Positions 21,283 through 30,989 of a DNA stretch of 64,000 nt are shown piece by piece. Positions within the stretch are counted from its first letter, which is position 1; each line of letters opens with the position of its first letter. The position numbers and the translations under genes were made by a program. Under the pieces are notes generated by a model. It made no database searches and was not told the DNA's origin. It worked only from the letters and a program-made list of their open reading frames with translations. The DNA is from Pardosa pseudoannulata (taxonomy: Eukaryota; Arthropoda; Arachnida; Araneae; Lycosidae), in assembly GCA_032207245.1 (NCBI GenBank), contig CM063507.1, positions 97,529,837 through 97,593,836 of the forward strand, written 5' to 3'.

Positions 21283-21675
21283 CTAAGTTTGAAGCGGTGG
21301 GAGAGAAGAAATACTTTCGGTTTGAATATCATCGTCGGAAGAAAAAATTTCAATCGTACTTCGAAAGGAGGTAAGATCAGACAGGGATTCAAAAATTCTG
21401 TCACACAAAATATGTTCGGATCCGGTAAAGTCAATATGCAAGAAATTACACACACAAATAAAATCAGCTAAAGTAAATGATTCGAGAATTTTTTGTTTTC
21501 GTTTTACAACATCAAAATTTTCTGGGAAGTTAGTAAATTGTCTGAGTCTTTTACGTGTCGACCGGTCAAATGGTAGGTCCGACACGACGTCATTTAATAA
21601 TTTAACACTTCGAGTACTTCCACATTTTAAAGATCGAGAAATTGATGGAATGTCATTTAGCGATATTGTCGCCAT
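21283..21675 (-). CDS. Gypsy B ORF1, SAP-like N-terminal protein
   Basis: 131 residues from ATG 21,675 (MATISLND), lying between the primer-binding site and gag-pol in another frame. An Arg/Lys-rich stretch (STRKRLRQF) is followed by a segment of about 35 residues, FTLADFICVCNFLHI to LCDRIFESL, whose pattern of hydrophobics, mid-segment Gly and terminal basic/Leu helix resembles a SAP DNA-binding motif. The tail is acidic and serine-rich (SSDDDIQTES). Twenty-five bases separate its stop from the point where the gag frame opens. It may be a true accessory ORF or the N terminus of gag split by an indel. Confidence 0.55.
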   Translation of the reverse strand: MATISLNDIPSISRSLKCGSTRSVKLLNDVVSDLPFDRSTRKRLRQFTNFPENFDVVKRKQKILESFTLADFICVCNFLHIDFTGSEHILCDRIFESLSDLTSFRSTIEIFSSDDDIQTESISSLPPLQT

Positions 21676-21908
21676 TTTTAAAATAATATGCAAAGGAACG
21701 GACTCACCAGAGTTGAATAGTCATGCGTCAAGTCGTCGGGAAATTGAAGTCGTTCATATCAGAATAATCCAGGGAAAAAAAAACAGGTCAAACAGTCTTA
21801 TAGTCCAAACGGCAAAATAAAAATGTTCAAAAGGAAACGCAGGATTTCCAAGTCAGGAATCATCTTCGTAGAAGGCGTCGAAATCAAAAGCGCGTAGGTC
21901 GTCAAGAA

Positions 21909-21920
21909 CTTCTGATACCA
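21909..21920 (-). other. Primer-binding site of gypsy B
   Basis: TGGTATCAGAAG on the element strand, five bases from the LTR end. It starts with the TGG expected for pairing to a tRNA CCA terminus and differs from the PBS of gypsy A and D. Confidence 0.7.
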
Positions 21921-21925
21921 TTATT

Positions 21926-22523
21926 TGTTAGGATTGAGAGAGCAATTCTAGGTTTCATGGACGTAACAATCGTTTATTACAAATACGGACGGTTACACAA
22001 ATACAAATACATAAATTTACGTCGAATGAAAAAAATAAGTTTAGATAATAGCGTCAAAACAAAAGGTCGAAAGATGCGTCTACTCCTTTCGCCGTCTCTC
22101 TCTCATCGTTGTTCTGAGTGTTCTGTCTCTGGCACGCCACTCTGTGTTGCGCGCGCAGTCCAATCGGAGTACAGCGGAGATGAGGTGTTCTCTCCCTTCA
22201 CACTCGACCATCCTGAGGAGTCTTGGACCCTCAAGACTTGAAAGAAAACAATCGTCAACATCTGCAAATAAAAAGAAAACACAAGGAAAACAAAAGAGAA
22301 AAAGAATAATGTTCAGGAAAAAAAATGTCCGTCGATAGCTGCAACGTCAAACAGCAAGTGCACTCAGAAGAATAGCTCAAATGTCACTGGTAAAAAAAAA
22401 GAAAGTCCAAAATTTGTGCAAGTCGTCAACAGTAGATCAGTCACAAGTCGTTGTTGAAATCAGGTGGGAAAAGATGATGAAATGTGAGGCCAAGGCTTCA
22501 TATGATCGGCTGCGGTCGATGTA
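21926..22523 (-). repeat. 5' LTR of gypsy B (cut by gap)
   Basis: Near-identical to 16,550-17,146; its outer end is lost in the N run. Confidence 0.88.
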
Positions 22524-22623
22524 NNNNNNNNNNNNNNNNNNNNNNNNNNNNNNNNNNNNNNNNNNNNNNNNNNNNNNNNNNNNNNNNNNNNNNNNNNNNN
22601 NNNNNNNNNNNNNNNNNNNNNNN
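22524..22623. other. Assembly gap, 100 N
   Basis: Exactly 100 N, a conventional placeholder, sitting at the end of a duplicated LTR and before an unrelated gypsy pol. The true distance and even the adjacency are uncertain. Confidence 0.95.
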
Positions 22624-25176
22624 TGTTGTTGTGTCAAAACCAGATGGTTCAGTGCGGATTTCAAAGTTACACTCAATAACCAGCTTCAAAACGCAAGACA
22701 CCCAATTCCTAGAATTGAGGACATCTTCCATAAATTGTGCTATGGTAAATTTTTCTGTACGTTAGATATTTACAAGGCATATTTACACATGAAAGTCGAC
22801 GAAGAAACTTCTAAATTGCAAACATTGTCAACCCATCGAGGTACATATTTAGTTAAAAGACTTTTCTTTGGAATAAAAACTGCTCCGAATGAATTCCACA
22901 AATTTATAGACCAGTTCGTTCAAGACTTAGATGGTACAATAGCCTACTTTGAAGACATAATCATCCAGGGTAAAGATAAACAAGAATGTCAACAACGTTT
23001 AATTAAAGTACTTCAAAAGTTAAAAGAATTCAATCTACATCTCAATTTTAATAAATGCAAGTTTTTTGAAGAAAAAAGTTCAATACTTAGGACACATTAT
23101 CAGCGCTGCTGGACTTCACAAATCACCAGATAAGATCAAAGCTATTTCTGAATCCCCTCAACCTAAAAATGTTGATGATGTTCGAAAATTCATTGGCCTT
23201 GTACTGTATTATTCCAAATTTATTCCAGATGCTTCTACCCTTCTTCATCCACTAAATAACCTTCTACGTAAAAACATTCGTTTTAGATGGACTGCATAAT
23301 GTGAAGCTGCTTTCTTAAAAGCAAAATCAATCATTACCAACGACCAAATTCTTGTGCCTTACTATCCAGATTTTCCATTAATTTTAGCTACTGATGCCAG
23401 TCCTTTCGGACTTTCAGGGGTTCTTTCACACACCATGCCAGATGGAACTGAGCGGCCTATCGCATTTGCATCTCGAAGTACGACCGCTGCAGAGAAAAAC
23501 TACAGCCAATTCGATCGGGAAGCCACAGCTGTAGTCTGGGCTTGCAAAAAATTCAATGACTATATTTTTGGAAGAAAATTTACCTTGATTGGGGACAACA
23601 AAGCCATTTGTACCATATTTCATCCAGAAAAAAGCCTTCCAGTAATGTCTGCATCAAGAATGCTTCGATATGCTCAATTTCTTTCTAGTTTTGATTATAC
23701 AATTGTACATAGAAAATCGGAAAAACATATAAATGCTGATTATCTTTCTAGAAATCCTCTACCCTTGCCTGCTAATCAAGTTCATTGTATTGACGAATCC
23801 CAGGCATACCAACAATTCGTCATCAATTTCATTTCAACAGAAACTATAACAGCACAGAAAATTAAAAAAGAAACGGAACTTGACCCAGAGCTGAAAAAGA
23901 TCAAACTTGACATCATCATCGAACACGTCTTTGACCCTACCATCACACTCCAAGAAGGTATCTTGTTTAGAGGAAATCGTTTCAATCAGACATTCTCAAG
24001 CAACTTCATTCCACACACATAGGCATTGTCAAGATGAAGGCTCTTGCGAGAAACTACTGCTATTGGAAAAACATCGATTCCGGTATTGAAAATTTAGTCA
24101 AGAGTTGTCGTGAATGTTGTAATATCAAGAAGAATCCAGCAAAAGCACCTCTTCACGTTTGGGAACTACCAGAAAATAATTGACAAAGACTGCATATCGA
24201 CTATGCTGAGCCTTTCATGGAACATTATTTTTTAATTGTTGTAGATGCACTTTCAAAATGACCAGAAATATTTGCAACGAAACAGGCTCCTACCAGTTCA
24301 AGCACTATTTTCTTTATTGAAGAAATTTTCAGTCGCCATGGAATACCAGAAATCCTAGTATCTGACAATGCATCAATTTTCAAATCCAAAGAATTCCAAG
24401 ATTATTGTAAGAATCACGGTATTCAACAACGACTCATTGCCCCAGGCTATCCAGCAACTAACGGACAAGCAGAGAGATATGTTCAAATATTAAAAACAAA
24501 ATTACAGTGCATGAAATTTTATCCTGGCTCGCTTCACAGTAAGTTGCGTAAACTTCTTTTTCGATACAGAATAACTCCACTTAACAACAGACGAACTCCA
24601 TCAGAAATGCTCTTCGGAAGAAATTTAAGATCCGAATTTGACTTGCTTAAACCTACATTAAGACTGAAAAATAATGCCTCGCAGCCATATTTTAATAAAA
24701 GTTACAAACTTGGAGAAAGAGTTCAATCTCGTAACTATACATCATCCGCAAAATGGAAATACGGTATTATTGTTGAGAAGCTTGGAAGACTTCATTATCT
24801 TGTAGAATTAAACGATGGATACGTTATCAAACGGCATTTTAATCAACTTAGACCATGTCAAGTTGAAAAATCTATAACCCCATCTGCAGATTTTTCTAGA
24901 TCCAGGAGAGTTCACTTCTCACTTCCAGCATCCTGTTTTTCAGCAGTATCTTCCAGCCCTTCCGGTGGTCTCACTCTTCAACGCTGCAACGAAGATCCTG
25001 CTCAGCCGTCAAAAGATTTCACTTTCCAGAGCGACACAAACCCCAAGGAGATCCTATATTACAGAGTATTCCGGATTCTCAATCACCTGCTGTTTCTAAA
25101 GAATCTTCGAGGGAAAGTGGCCATCCAATCCAGCTTAGAAGATCAACCCGTCAACGTAAACCAGTCATCAAACTAA
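22624..25176 (+). pseudogene. pol: Gypsy C pol relic (RT, RNase H, integrase)
   Basis: Decayed Ty3/gypsy pol in which RT begins at or in the gap (KPDGSVRI). Fragments in order: RT palm with TLDIYKAYLHM (about 22,757) and AYFEDIII near 22,942, where the second catalytic Asp is Glu; a frameshift near 23,080; FIGLVLYYSKFI; a stop at 23,297-23,299; RNase H with ATDASPFGLSG (about 23,388) and FDREATAVVWA; a frameshift near 23,985; the integrase with CREC zinc residues, in-frame TGA at 24,181 and 24,259 replacing what look like Trp codons, SDNASIF, and TNGQAERYVQ; and a C-terminal tail to 25,176. The style resembles the K02A2.6/mag-like gypsy group. It is non-functional and older than gypsy A, B and D. 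Confidence 0.88.
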
Positions 25177-25287
25177 ATCTTTAAATATTTCTCTTTAACG
25201 CATTTAGACTTTAAAATTAAGTTTCAATTTGTTCTCTAGTTATGTATATATGTAAATATTTAACTTTTTTAATAAGCCACGGAGAAT

Positions 25288-25409
25288 TGTTGTGTATTTT
25301 TCTTCCTTCTGCATCTCAACTCCACTCTGTTGTATTCGATTCATTTTTCCAGCATGTAACGGACGTACTTAATATGCTCTGAATAAAGTATTTTAAAAAT
25401 AACAAAACA
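25288..25409 (+). repeat. Candidate 3' LTR of gypsy C
   Basis: After the pol stop, a purine-rich CCACGGAGAA precedes a 122-bp segment starting TGTTGTG and ending AACAAAACA (TG...CA, with TGTT/AACA inverted termini) and containing GAATAAAG. The partner LTR is not in the window, so the call rests on structure only. Confidence 0.45.
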
Positions 25410-25448
25410 TAGCAGTAACTAATACTAAAGCTCCCAGCAGGTCTTCCA

Positions 25449-25790
25449 GTGCGAACGGCGCAGGCCCCGCCCCGTCCCACTCAAGAGAAATTTAATTGGA
25501 CCCCGGGAGAAGCTCTCCCTAATCCTAAACCACAGCGCACCTCGAGTGCCGCCATTACTACCCAAGCAGCTGAACGAAATAGTAATCAGAACAAGTCTGA
25601 ACCAGGTTCACTAAGCGACTTTATTAAAATGATTCAAAGTTTCTTAAACGACTTCAAGTTAGCAGACATAATGTCTTTCTTCAAAAATCTAAGTGATATT
25701 GTTAAAAATGAACCAGATCCAATCCAACGGATACTCTCAATCTGCGATGCAGTAGCCGATTTCTATGGTCGTATTAGCAATCATGAATAG
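25449..25790 (+). CDS. LINE ORF1 C-terminal fragment
   Basis: About 113 codons open at the 5' truncation point with no genuine ATG start. The N-terminal half is Pro/Gln-rich (nucleic-acid-binding-protein linker). The C-terminal half is helical (SDFIKMIQSFLNDFK, DIMSFFKNLSDIVK), typical in my recollection of the tail of Jockey-family ORF1p. The stop TAG at 25,788-25,790 overlaps the ATG of ORF2 (ATGAATAG). Confidence 0.65.
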   Translation: MRTAQAPPRPTQEKFNWTPGEALPNPKPQRTSSAAITTQAAERNSNQNKSEPGSLSDFIKMIQSFLNDFKLADIMSFFKNLSDIVKNEPDPIQRILSICDAVADFYGRISNHE

Positions 25791-26735
25791 GTCTAATATT
25801 ACCCTTGACAGCCTTAAGATTATTCACTGGAATGCACGCGGCCTCTCAAAGAAAATTAACGAACTTCGCGACTTCTTAGAGTCTTCTGACATTGATATTG
25901 TTTTAGTTCAGGAGACTATATTCCCTAAGAACTCGCGAGCAAAATTTAACATCTGTAACTACTCGCTTTACCGTTGGAATCGCCCGTTGGTCTCTGCTCG
26001 CTCGCGACCTGCTGGTAGCGTAGCGATTTACATCCGCAGAGACATTAATCACTACGAAATCACGGATCTCGTCACTGATGACATGGAGTCTCTGTCTGTA
26101 ATGGTTATGCCTGATCGCAATACCAAAATTCTCATCACTTCTGCATATTTTAGATGCAACTCTCCTTTCCCCCTTTCGGACGTTAACAAAATTATTAGCT
26201 ATCACCCACACTGTATTATTGCCGGTGATTTTAATGCGCATAATACAGCCTGGAACTGTAGAGGTGTAAATACTAGAGGGCAAGAGCTCTTAAACTTTGT
26301 CACCAATACCCCTTATCTTAACGTTCATTTCCCAAATTCGCCCACCCATTTTTCTCGCGGTTCCCCTTCTGTAATTGACTTTGCTCTTGCTTATAACATC
26401 CTCCATAATTTTAATTCTAATACTCTTGATCTCTTTGATTCAGACTACTTGCCAGTTTTACTGACGGTGGACTTGAGGATAAGTTGTCTTGAGTCTAAAC
26501 CGAATATTTACACCAATTGGCAGCAGTTCCAGGATACTCTTGCCGATTCTAAATTACTCTATCCTTATGTCACTAATTCTGATCAACTTGAATCAGCTGT
26601 GGTTGAATCTTACTAGTCAGGTAAATTCTGCAATTTCTACTTCTTCGAAGGAAACTATTAGGCCCAGAGTTCACAAACTTCCCCTGAAAATTCGTGAACT
26701 CATCAAAAAACGCAACACAGCTCGTAAGATTTACC
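25783..26735 (+). pseudogene. LINE ORF2, endonuclease domain
   Basis: ATG 25,783 overlaps the ORF1 stop, a coupled arrangement common in these LINEs. This is an AP-endonuclease-like domain that would nick target DNA: IIHWNARGLSKK (about residue 11), the metal-binding Glu in VLVQET (about 45), the GDFNAHN box (about 149), and a final box reading DSDYLPVLL, where the family normally has SDH, so the catalytic His appears replaced by Tyr. The frame ends at 26,616 because of one extra T near 26,608; coding resumes in another frame as far as RKIYQ at 26,737, where the THAP element is inserted. Confidence 0.85.
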
Positions 26736-27085
26736 AATGAGGAATTTGCACATGTGGGGGATTCGAACAACTTAGTGTTTTTCTGATAATTTCAGACTCG
26801 TAGATTCCAAAAATGTTCTCAAAAATGTAAAAAACTGGGTCCATCATTTAAAAAATTAATTTTAAAGTTAAGCGAAAATCACGTGACATCAAAACGCTCC
26901 GTGATTGGTTGTGATGTCATCGTTCATGCAGACCAATATTTTTGTATTGCTTTTAAGCGCGCACTATTTTCCGATTTTGTTTTTGCAAGTTCCTGAAATT
27001 TTCTAGCTATCAAAATTTATTTTTATTTAAACTTGAAGGTTCAGTTTATCGATCTAGATAGCTTAGTTATCTCAATTTGTCATAA

Positions 27086-27259
27086 ATGTCTCTTCTACCT
27101 GGATTTACCAAAAGACAATCAGACAGCCTCCCGAAAATTGACAGCATGTCAATGTTTTCTTTCTTAGCAAAAAACCCGGATTTTATGGGAGCAGAAATAC
27201 GAGGAATTAAAACCCAAAGGTATGTAAAATCATTTATATTTTTTTCCAATTTTACTTAG
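27086..27259 (+). other. Short ORF, candidate first exon (MSLLPGFTKRQ)
   Basis: ATG 27,086 opens 57 codons. The part up to ACCCAAAG followed by GTATGTAAA (27,220) looks like an exon with a good splice donor; after it the reading becomes Phe-rich and stops. The segment SDSLPKIDSMSMFSFLAKNPDF with EIRGIKTQR looks protein-like, but I do not recognise a domain with certainty. No downstream exon is visible. Confidence 0.35.
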
Positions 27260-28024
27260 CGTGTATTAATACTTTATTCATGCTAAACACAGCTCTTTTG
27301 TTTGTAAACACAAACAAGTCAAATAAATATACATATATAATATACACACATTTGTAGTAGCATCGTTTTTATAAATAGAGACGGATGTAATATTAAAATA
27401 AAAATTAGAGGAGGTATTTATTGTGAGACCGGTCTCATAAGCCTTCGTGTTGCAAAAAGTAAACCGTAGCACTCCAAAACCAAACCAAAACAAAATCAAT
27501 TCTTAGATATTTTAAATATGATGAAAAGAAATTTAAAATCTTTAAACGGCTTTACTTAATTATTTATACATTTTTAAACAGTAATACAATTTTATTGCCT
27601 TTAATATTATTATTAAGTCAAATTAAAAAATGTATAAAATTTCTCAAATTAAATTAAATTTTTAAAGTAATATAATTATTAAGTATTTTAAAAATATTAT
27701 ACTTTTTTTTCAAATTAGTCACCAATTTAATCGAAAAATATCACTCTTACATTTGATACACAAGAAAGTATGCATCTCTGAAGAAAATATTTATAATACA
27801 TTGAAAATACATAACTTTCCCCTCCCCCGAGTTATTTATTAGATAATTATATGCTTTAGATATTTATATGTTTTTCGATATTTATATGCTTTATAAAATA
27901 TTTATTGTACTTGAACTCTGTGATAATACTCGAAAATTAGCAGTTTTAAAAGTTAAATAGCAGTGGTTAATCAACAATCCTTTTAAAGGTATAGATGTAT
28001 TTTATATACTTTAATTGTTCTAAA

Positions 28025-28270
28025 TTAGTAATATTTAAACAAATGCAAGCATTTATTTACCGAAAAATGGTCTTCACAAACCCATAGAGACGATTTATAT
28101 GATAATTTGAGGTTTAATTTCTCCTCCTTTTTCTTCTCAGTTGTCCAGATTTTACGTGTATGTGGGTCTTTCGGGACGCTGAAAAATATCTTCTCATTGC
28201 AATTAGTTGTTGTATTTTTACAGAGTGGCACAATACAATATTTAGAGTATGATTTTTTAATGCCAGACAT
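28025..28270 (-). pseudogene. THAP zinc-finger exon
   Basis: ATG 28,270 starts MSGIKKSYSKYC. The THAP pattern C-x4-C ... W ... C-x2-H is present: CIVPLC at about residues 12-17, FFSVP, IWTTEKKK, and VCEDHF at about 62-67. THAP domains bind DNA and occur in P-element-type and Kolobok-type transposases and their host derivatives. After the last ligand the sequence GGTAAATAAA could be a splice donor, so the ORF's final residues may be intronic. No catalytic transposase region is found between here and 27,260, which makes this a partial gene. Confidence 0.65.
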
Positions 28271-28589
28271 AACAAAAAAAAATTCTATTATATGCGATAC
28301 TTTACACAAAAACAAATTTAAAAGTCGCCTTTTAACATGTAAACAGCATAGGCGCTCGGTGTTTACATGAACGATGACGTCACAAACACGGCGGAGAAAA
28401 AGTATCGTTTTTGAGAGACGTTAAAGAGTCCGCTATAAAACCCATTAGAAATCACTCATTTGGCCCCCAAATGAAAGAAAAATAGCTACTGTCATACTTA
28501 CTTTTTTGTCTTCTATCGTTTAAAATCAAAATTAGAAAACGTGAAAATTCCTCATTCCTTCGCTCCCCTGTTTCACGGTAACAGTATTT

Positions 28590-29530
28590 TTCCCTCCGTG
28601 CAGCCATAAAGACGAGAATTCGTGAGCATCGTGATGAGAAATGTGCTGAGTTTGTGTCTAACCTCGCCGTCGAAGATAACTCGATCTGGAAATTCCAGAA
28701 GAGACTTCGCGGCAGATCTAGCTATCACTACCCTCCCATAGATGGCGCCACAATGACGCACTTCGATCCCTTCGGCAAAGCCGAGGAACTTGCCGATGTA
28801 TTTCAAAATCAGTTTGCTCCCAATGCAGACCTAGTGAACGAAGCTCATGACTCCCATGTCAACGACGTTGTTTCTAACTTTTTTGCTACCCCTTCCAGCT
28901 ATAATATTCCTCAACCGAATATTCAGGAAGTTAGAGATATTATTAATGCTCTAAAAAATTCTAAGTCTCCGGGACTCGACAACATAACTAATAGAGCAAT
29001 TAAAAATTTCCCCCCTAATGTGCTAGTTTATTTAACTGCTATTATTAATCACATCTTAAATCTAAAATATTTTCCCCAAGAATGGAAAACAGCTGTAATC
29101 TGTCCTATTCCCAAAACTATTTATAATAAGAACCTACCTTCGAATTATCGCCCCATTAGCCTCCTGAGTTCTCTCAGTAAGATTACCGAGCGTATAATTC
29201 TGAACCATTTACAAACTCACCTAGATTTAAATGACAGTCTCATTCCAGAGCAATTTGGTTTTAGACGAAACCATAGCACAACACATCAGTTGCTTCGTGT
29301 TGTCGAATTCGATAGCGAAGGACTACAACACAAGAAGCCAACTGCAGCACTCTTCTTAGATATTGCAAATGCATTTGATCGCATCACACACGACGGACTC
29401 ATGTACAAATTAATTCAGCTCCGTGTGCCTGATGCCATTATACATTTATTGAAACACTACCTTTGCAATAGATACTTTAAAGTCCTAGATACTTTAATAG
29501 GTGTTGTTGATATATCAACAACACCTATTC
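28590..29530 (+). pseudogene. LINE ORF2, reverse transcriptase N-terminal part
   Basis: LINE coding resumes after the THAP element. Recognisable parts are the KTRIREHRDEK linker, SKSPGLDNITNRAIK, PIPKTIYNKN with SNYRPISLLSSLSKITERI, EQFGFRRNHSTTHQLLR, and the catalytic A box FLDIANAFDRI (about 29,355). The frame is lost just after a 34-bp perfect palindrome at 29,496-29,529, which adds several codons between the FKV box and the following SNAK box. The current frame stops at 29,577. Confidence 0.85.
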
Positions 29531-30320
29531 TAACGCTAAACACATTACAGCTGGAGTCCAACAGGGCTTCATTTTAGGACCTACTCTGTTCAATATATAC
29601 ATTAATGATATTCCCAGATCCGATCTCACAAACCTCGCACTTTATGCTGATGATACGGCAATTTACACTTCTGCTCACCACATTAATAGTGTGGCTTCTT
29701 ACTTACAACACCATATCTCCGCTCTGGAAAATTGGTTTACACGTTGGAAGATTAAAATAAATCCTAGCAAATGCCAGGCTATTTATTTTAGTCGCTCCTT
29801 CAAACTCCCCCCGCGGCTTCATTTATACGACGAGGTAATCGAATGGGAGAACTCTGTTAAATATCTTGGAGTTACCATAGATAAACGTCTTACTTTCAAA
29901 CCCCATATTGTTAATGTTAAACATAAAATCATCGCTAGGAAAGTCGAGCTACGTTCACTACTTTTCGGCCCTCATTTGTCTATTATAAATAAAGTATTAC
30001 TGTATAAAACAGTAATACTGCCCGCTGCCATTTATGCAGCACCGGTCTGGTCGTTTGCATTCCCTACTAACTTAGACATCTTAAATGGTGTTCACAATAA
30101 AATTCTTCGAGGAATAGTAAGGGCTCCGCGTTACTTAAGGAATGATGTTATCAGACGAGATCTGAACATGCTAACGTTTAAAGAAATCTGTACTAAAATT
30201 TCCATTAATTTTTATAACAACATTAATAACATTAATAATGAGATCATTGCTGAATTACCTGACTATGATTTCAGGGAAAGCAATAATCGTAAAAGGCCCC
30301 GTGCCGCTATGCTTCCCTAA
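29530..30320 (+). pseudogene. LINE ORF2, reverse transcriptase C-terminal part
   Basis: Second RT piece in a new frame. ITAGVQQG and GPTLFNIYINDIP are followed by the catalytic YADD box in LYADDTAIYTS (about 29,641), then FTRWKIKINPSKCQ, VKYLGVTID and the thumb-like tail ILPAAIYAAPVW, ending at 30,320 (AAMLP). No RNase H follows. Apart from the loss of register with the upstream RT, this piece has no internal stop. Confidence 0.85.
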
Positions 30321-30906
30321 AATCATTTTATATTCCAAATTCGCTTAGTTTTTCTAAGTCGTATTCTAAACTATTAACTTATCTAATTTCTCGCGCCGAT
30401 ACAAGATGGCGCCACATTGACGCTTGCTACTCCTTATTTCAGTTAGCTGAATACTATCCTTTCCTATCATTAGTTTTTCCATTTTCACCCCCTATTTTCC
30501 TTTTTATTTTTTCATATTTTTAAGAAGAAGAAAAAAAAATATTAAAACTAATGAAATTCCCCCCAAAAAATGTTTAAAATTTTATAAAATTTATGCCTGC
30601 ATCCGCCTAAAAATCTCTCTATCCTTTCTCCCCCTTTTATCTTTCCTATCTTAAAATTTTTCACATCTTATGATGTTAGTTGCTATCAACGGACTTAAAT
30701 TTTTTCTCTTATTTTATTGTAATGTTTTTATTGCTTAAAATATATTTGGCACATAAGGGAACCTCAGGCACACCCTCATAGAATGCTCCAACGAATCAAA
30801 TTGGAGTTACGGTCTAGGACCCAGGTGCTCCTGCAAAATCCAACTGCTGAACCGAAAGCTTGTGTGGGTGATAGACGCATGTTGTTGCTGGCATTTTGAT
30901 TATTAA
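30321..30906 (+). other. LINE 3' untranslated region
   Basis: Non-coding stretch from the ORF2 stop to TTATTAAAATAATTTTAAAA. It contains A-rich and T-rich runs and a more complex block near 30,770-30,890. Its end coincides with the left limit of homology between duplication copies 2 and 3. Confidence 0.5.
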
Positions 30907-30989
30907 AATAATTTTAAAAGACAAATGTTTATTTTGTCTACATTTGTATATTTTTTCAACTTTTAAATGCATTAAAGTGTTTTTTTAAG

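Larger units (their letters stand above)
16550..22523 (-). mobile_element. Ty3/gypsy LTR retrotransposon B (right edge in gap)
   Basis: A minus-strand element bounded by nearly identical LTRs of at least 597 bp (16,550-17,146 and 21,926-22,523). The right LTR runs into a 100-N gap, so the element end and target duplication cannot be seen. The interior has a primer-binding site, a separate ORF1 with a SAP-like segment, and one long fused gag-pol frame in the order gag, two zinc knuckles, protease, RT, RNase H, integrase. The integrase is broken by a one-base loss near 17,968. Between the LTRs I see one extra A and one A/G substitution, so insertion was recent. Confidence 0.9.
26736..28556. mobile_element. 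DNA-transposon remnant with THAP exon, nested in the LINE
   Basis: It splits LINE ORF2. The ends are imperfect inverted repeats: AATGAGGAATTTGCAC at 26,736 and, read from the other strand, AATGAGGAATTTTCAC ending at 28,556. A second matching pair (GTGATGTCATCGTTCATG near 26,911 and its complement, one mismatch, near 28,368) lies about 175-190 bp inside each end, consistent with long diverged TIRs. Two short candidate exons point inward from the two ends. I could not find an exact target duplication, and about 25-30 bases of unclear origin follow 28,556 before LINE coding resumes. Confidence 0.65.
25410..30906 (+). mobile_element. Jockey-like LINE, 5'-truncated, with nested insertion
   Basis: A non-LTR retrotransposon with the end of ORF1 (25,449-25,790), an ORF2 of endonuclease plus reverse transcriptase (25,783-30,320), and a 3' UTR to about 30,906. 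No RNase H is evident after RT, as in Jockey-type elements. ORF2 is hit by a one-base insertion near 26,608, a 1.8-kb DNA-transposon remnant at 26,736-28,556, and a palindrome plus frameshift near 29,496-29,530. The right end abuts the start of duplication copy 2. Confidence 0.85.

Noticed and set aside
26745..26762. tRNA T-arm-like word (GGGGGATTCGAAC) in the left TIR of the THAP element
   Set aside because: Only a short match, with no box A or stem at the expected distance; probably coincidence.
29992..30018. Inverted repeat AGTATTACTGT...ACAGTAATACT
   Set aside because: It lies in a conserved coding segment of the LINE RT (VLLYKTVILP) with no frame effect, so it looks like chance.
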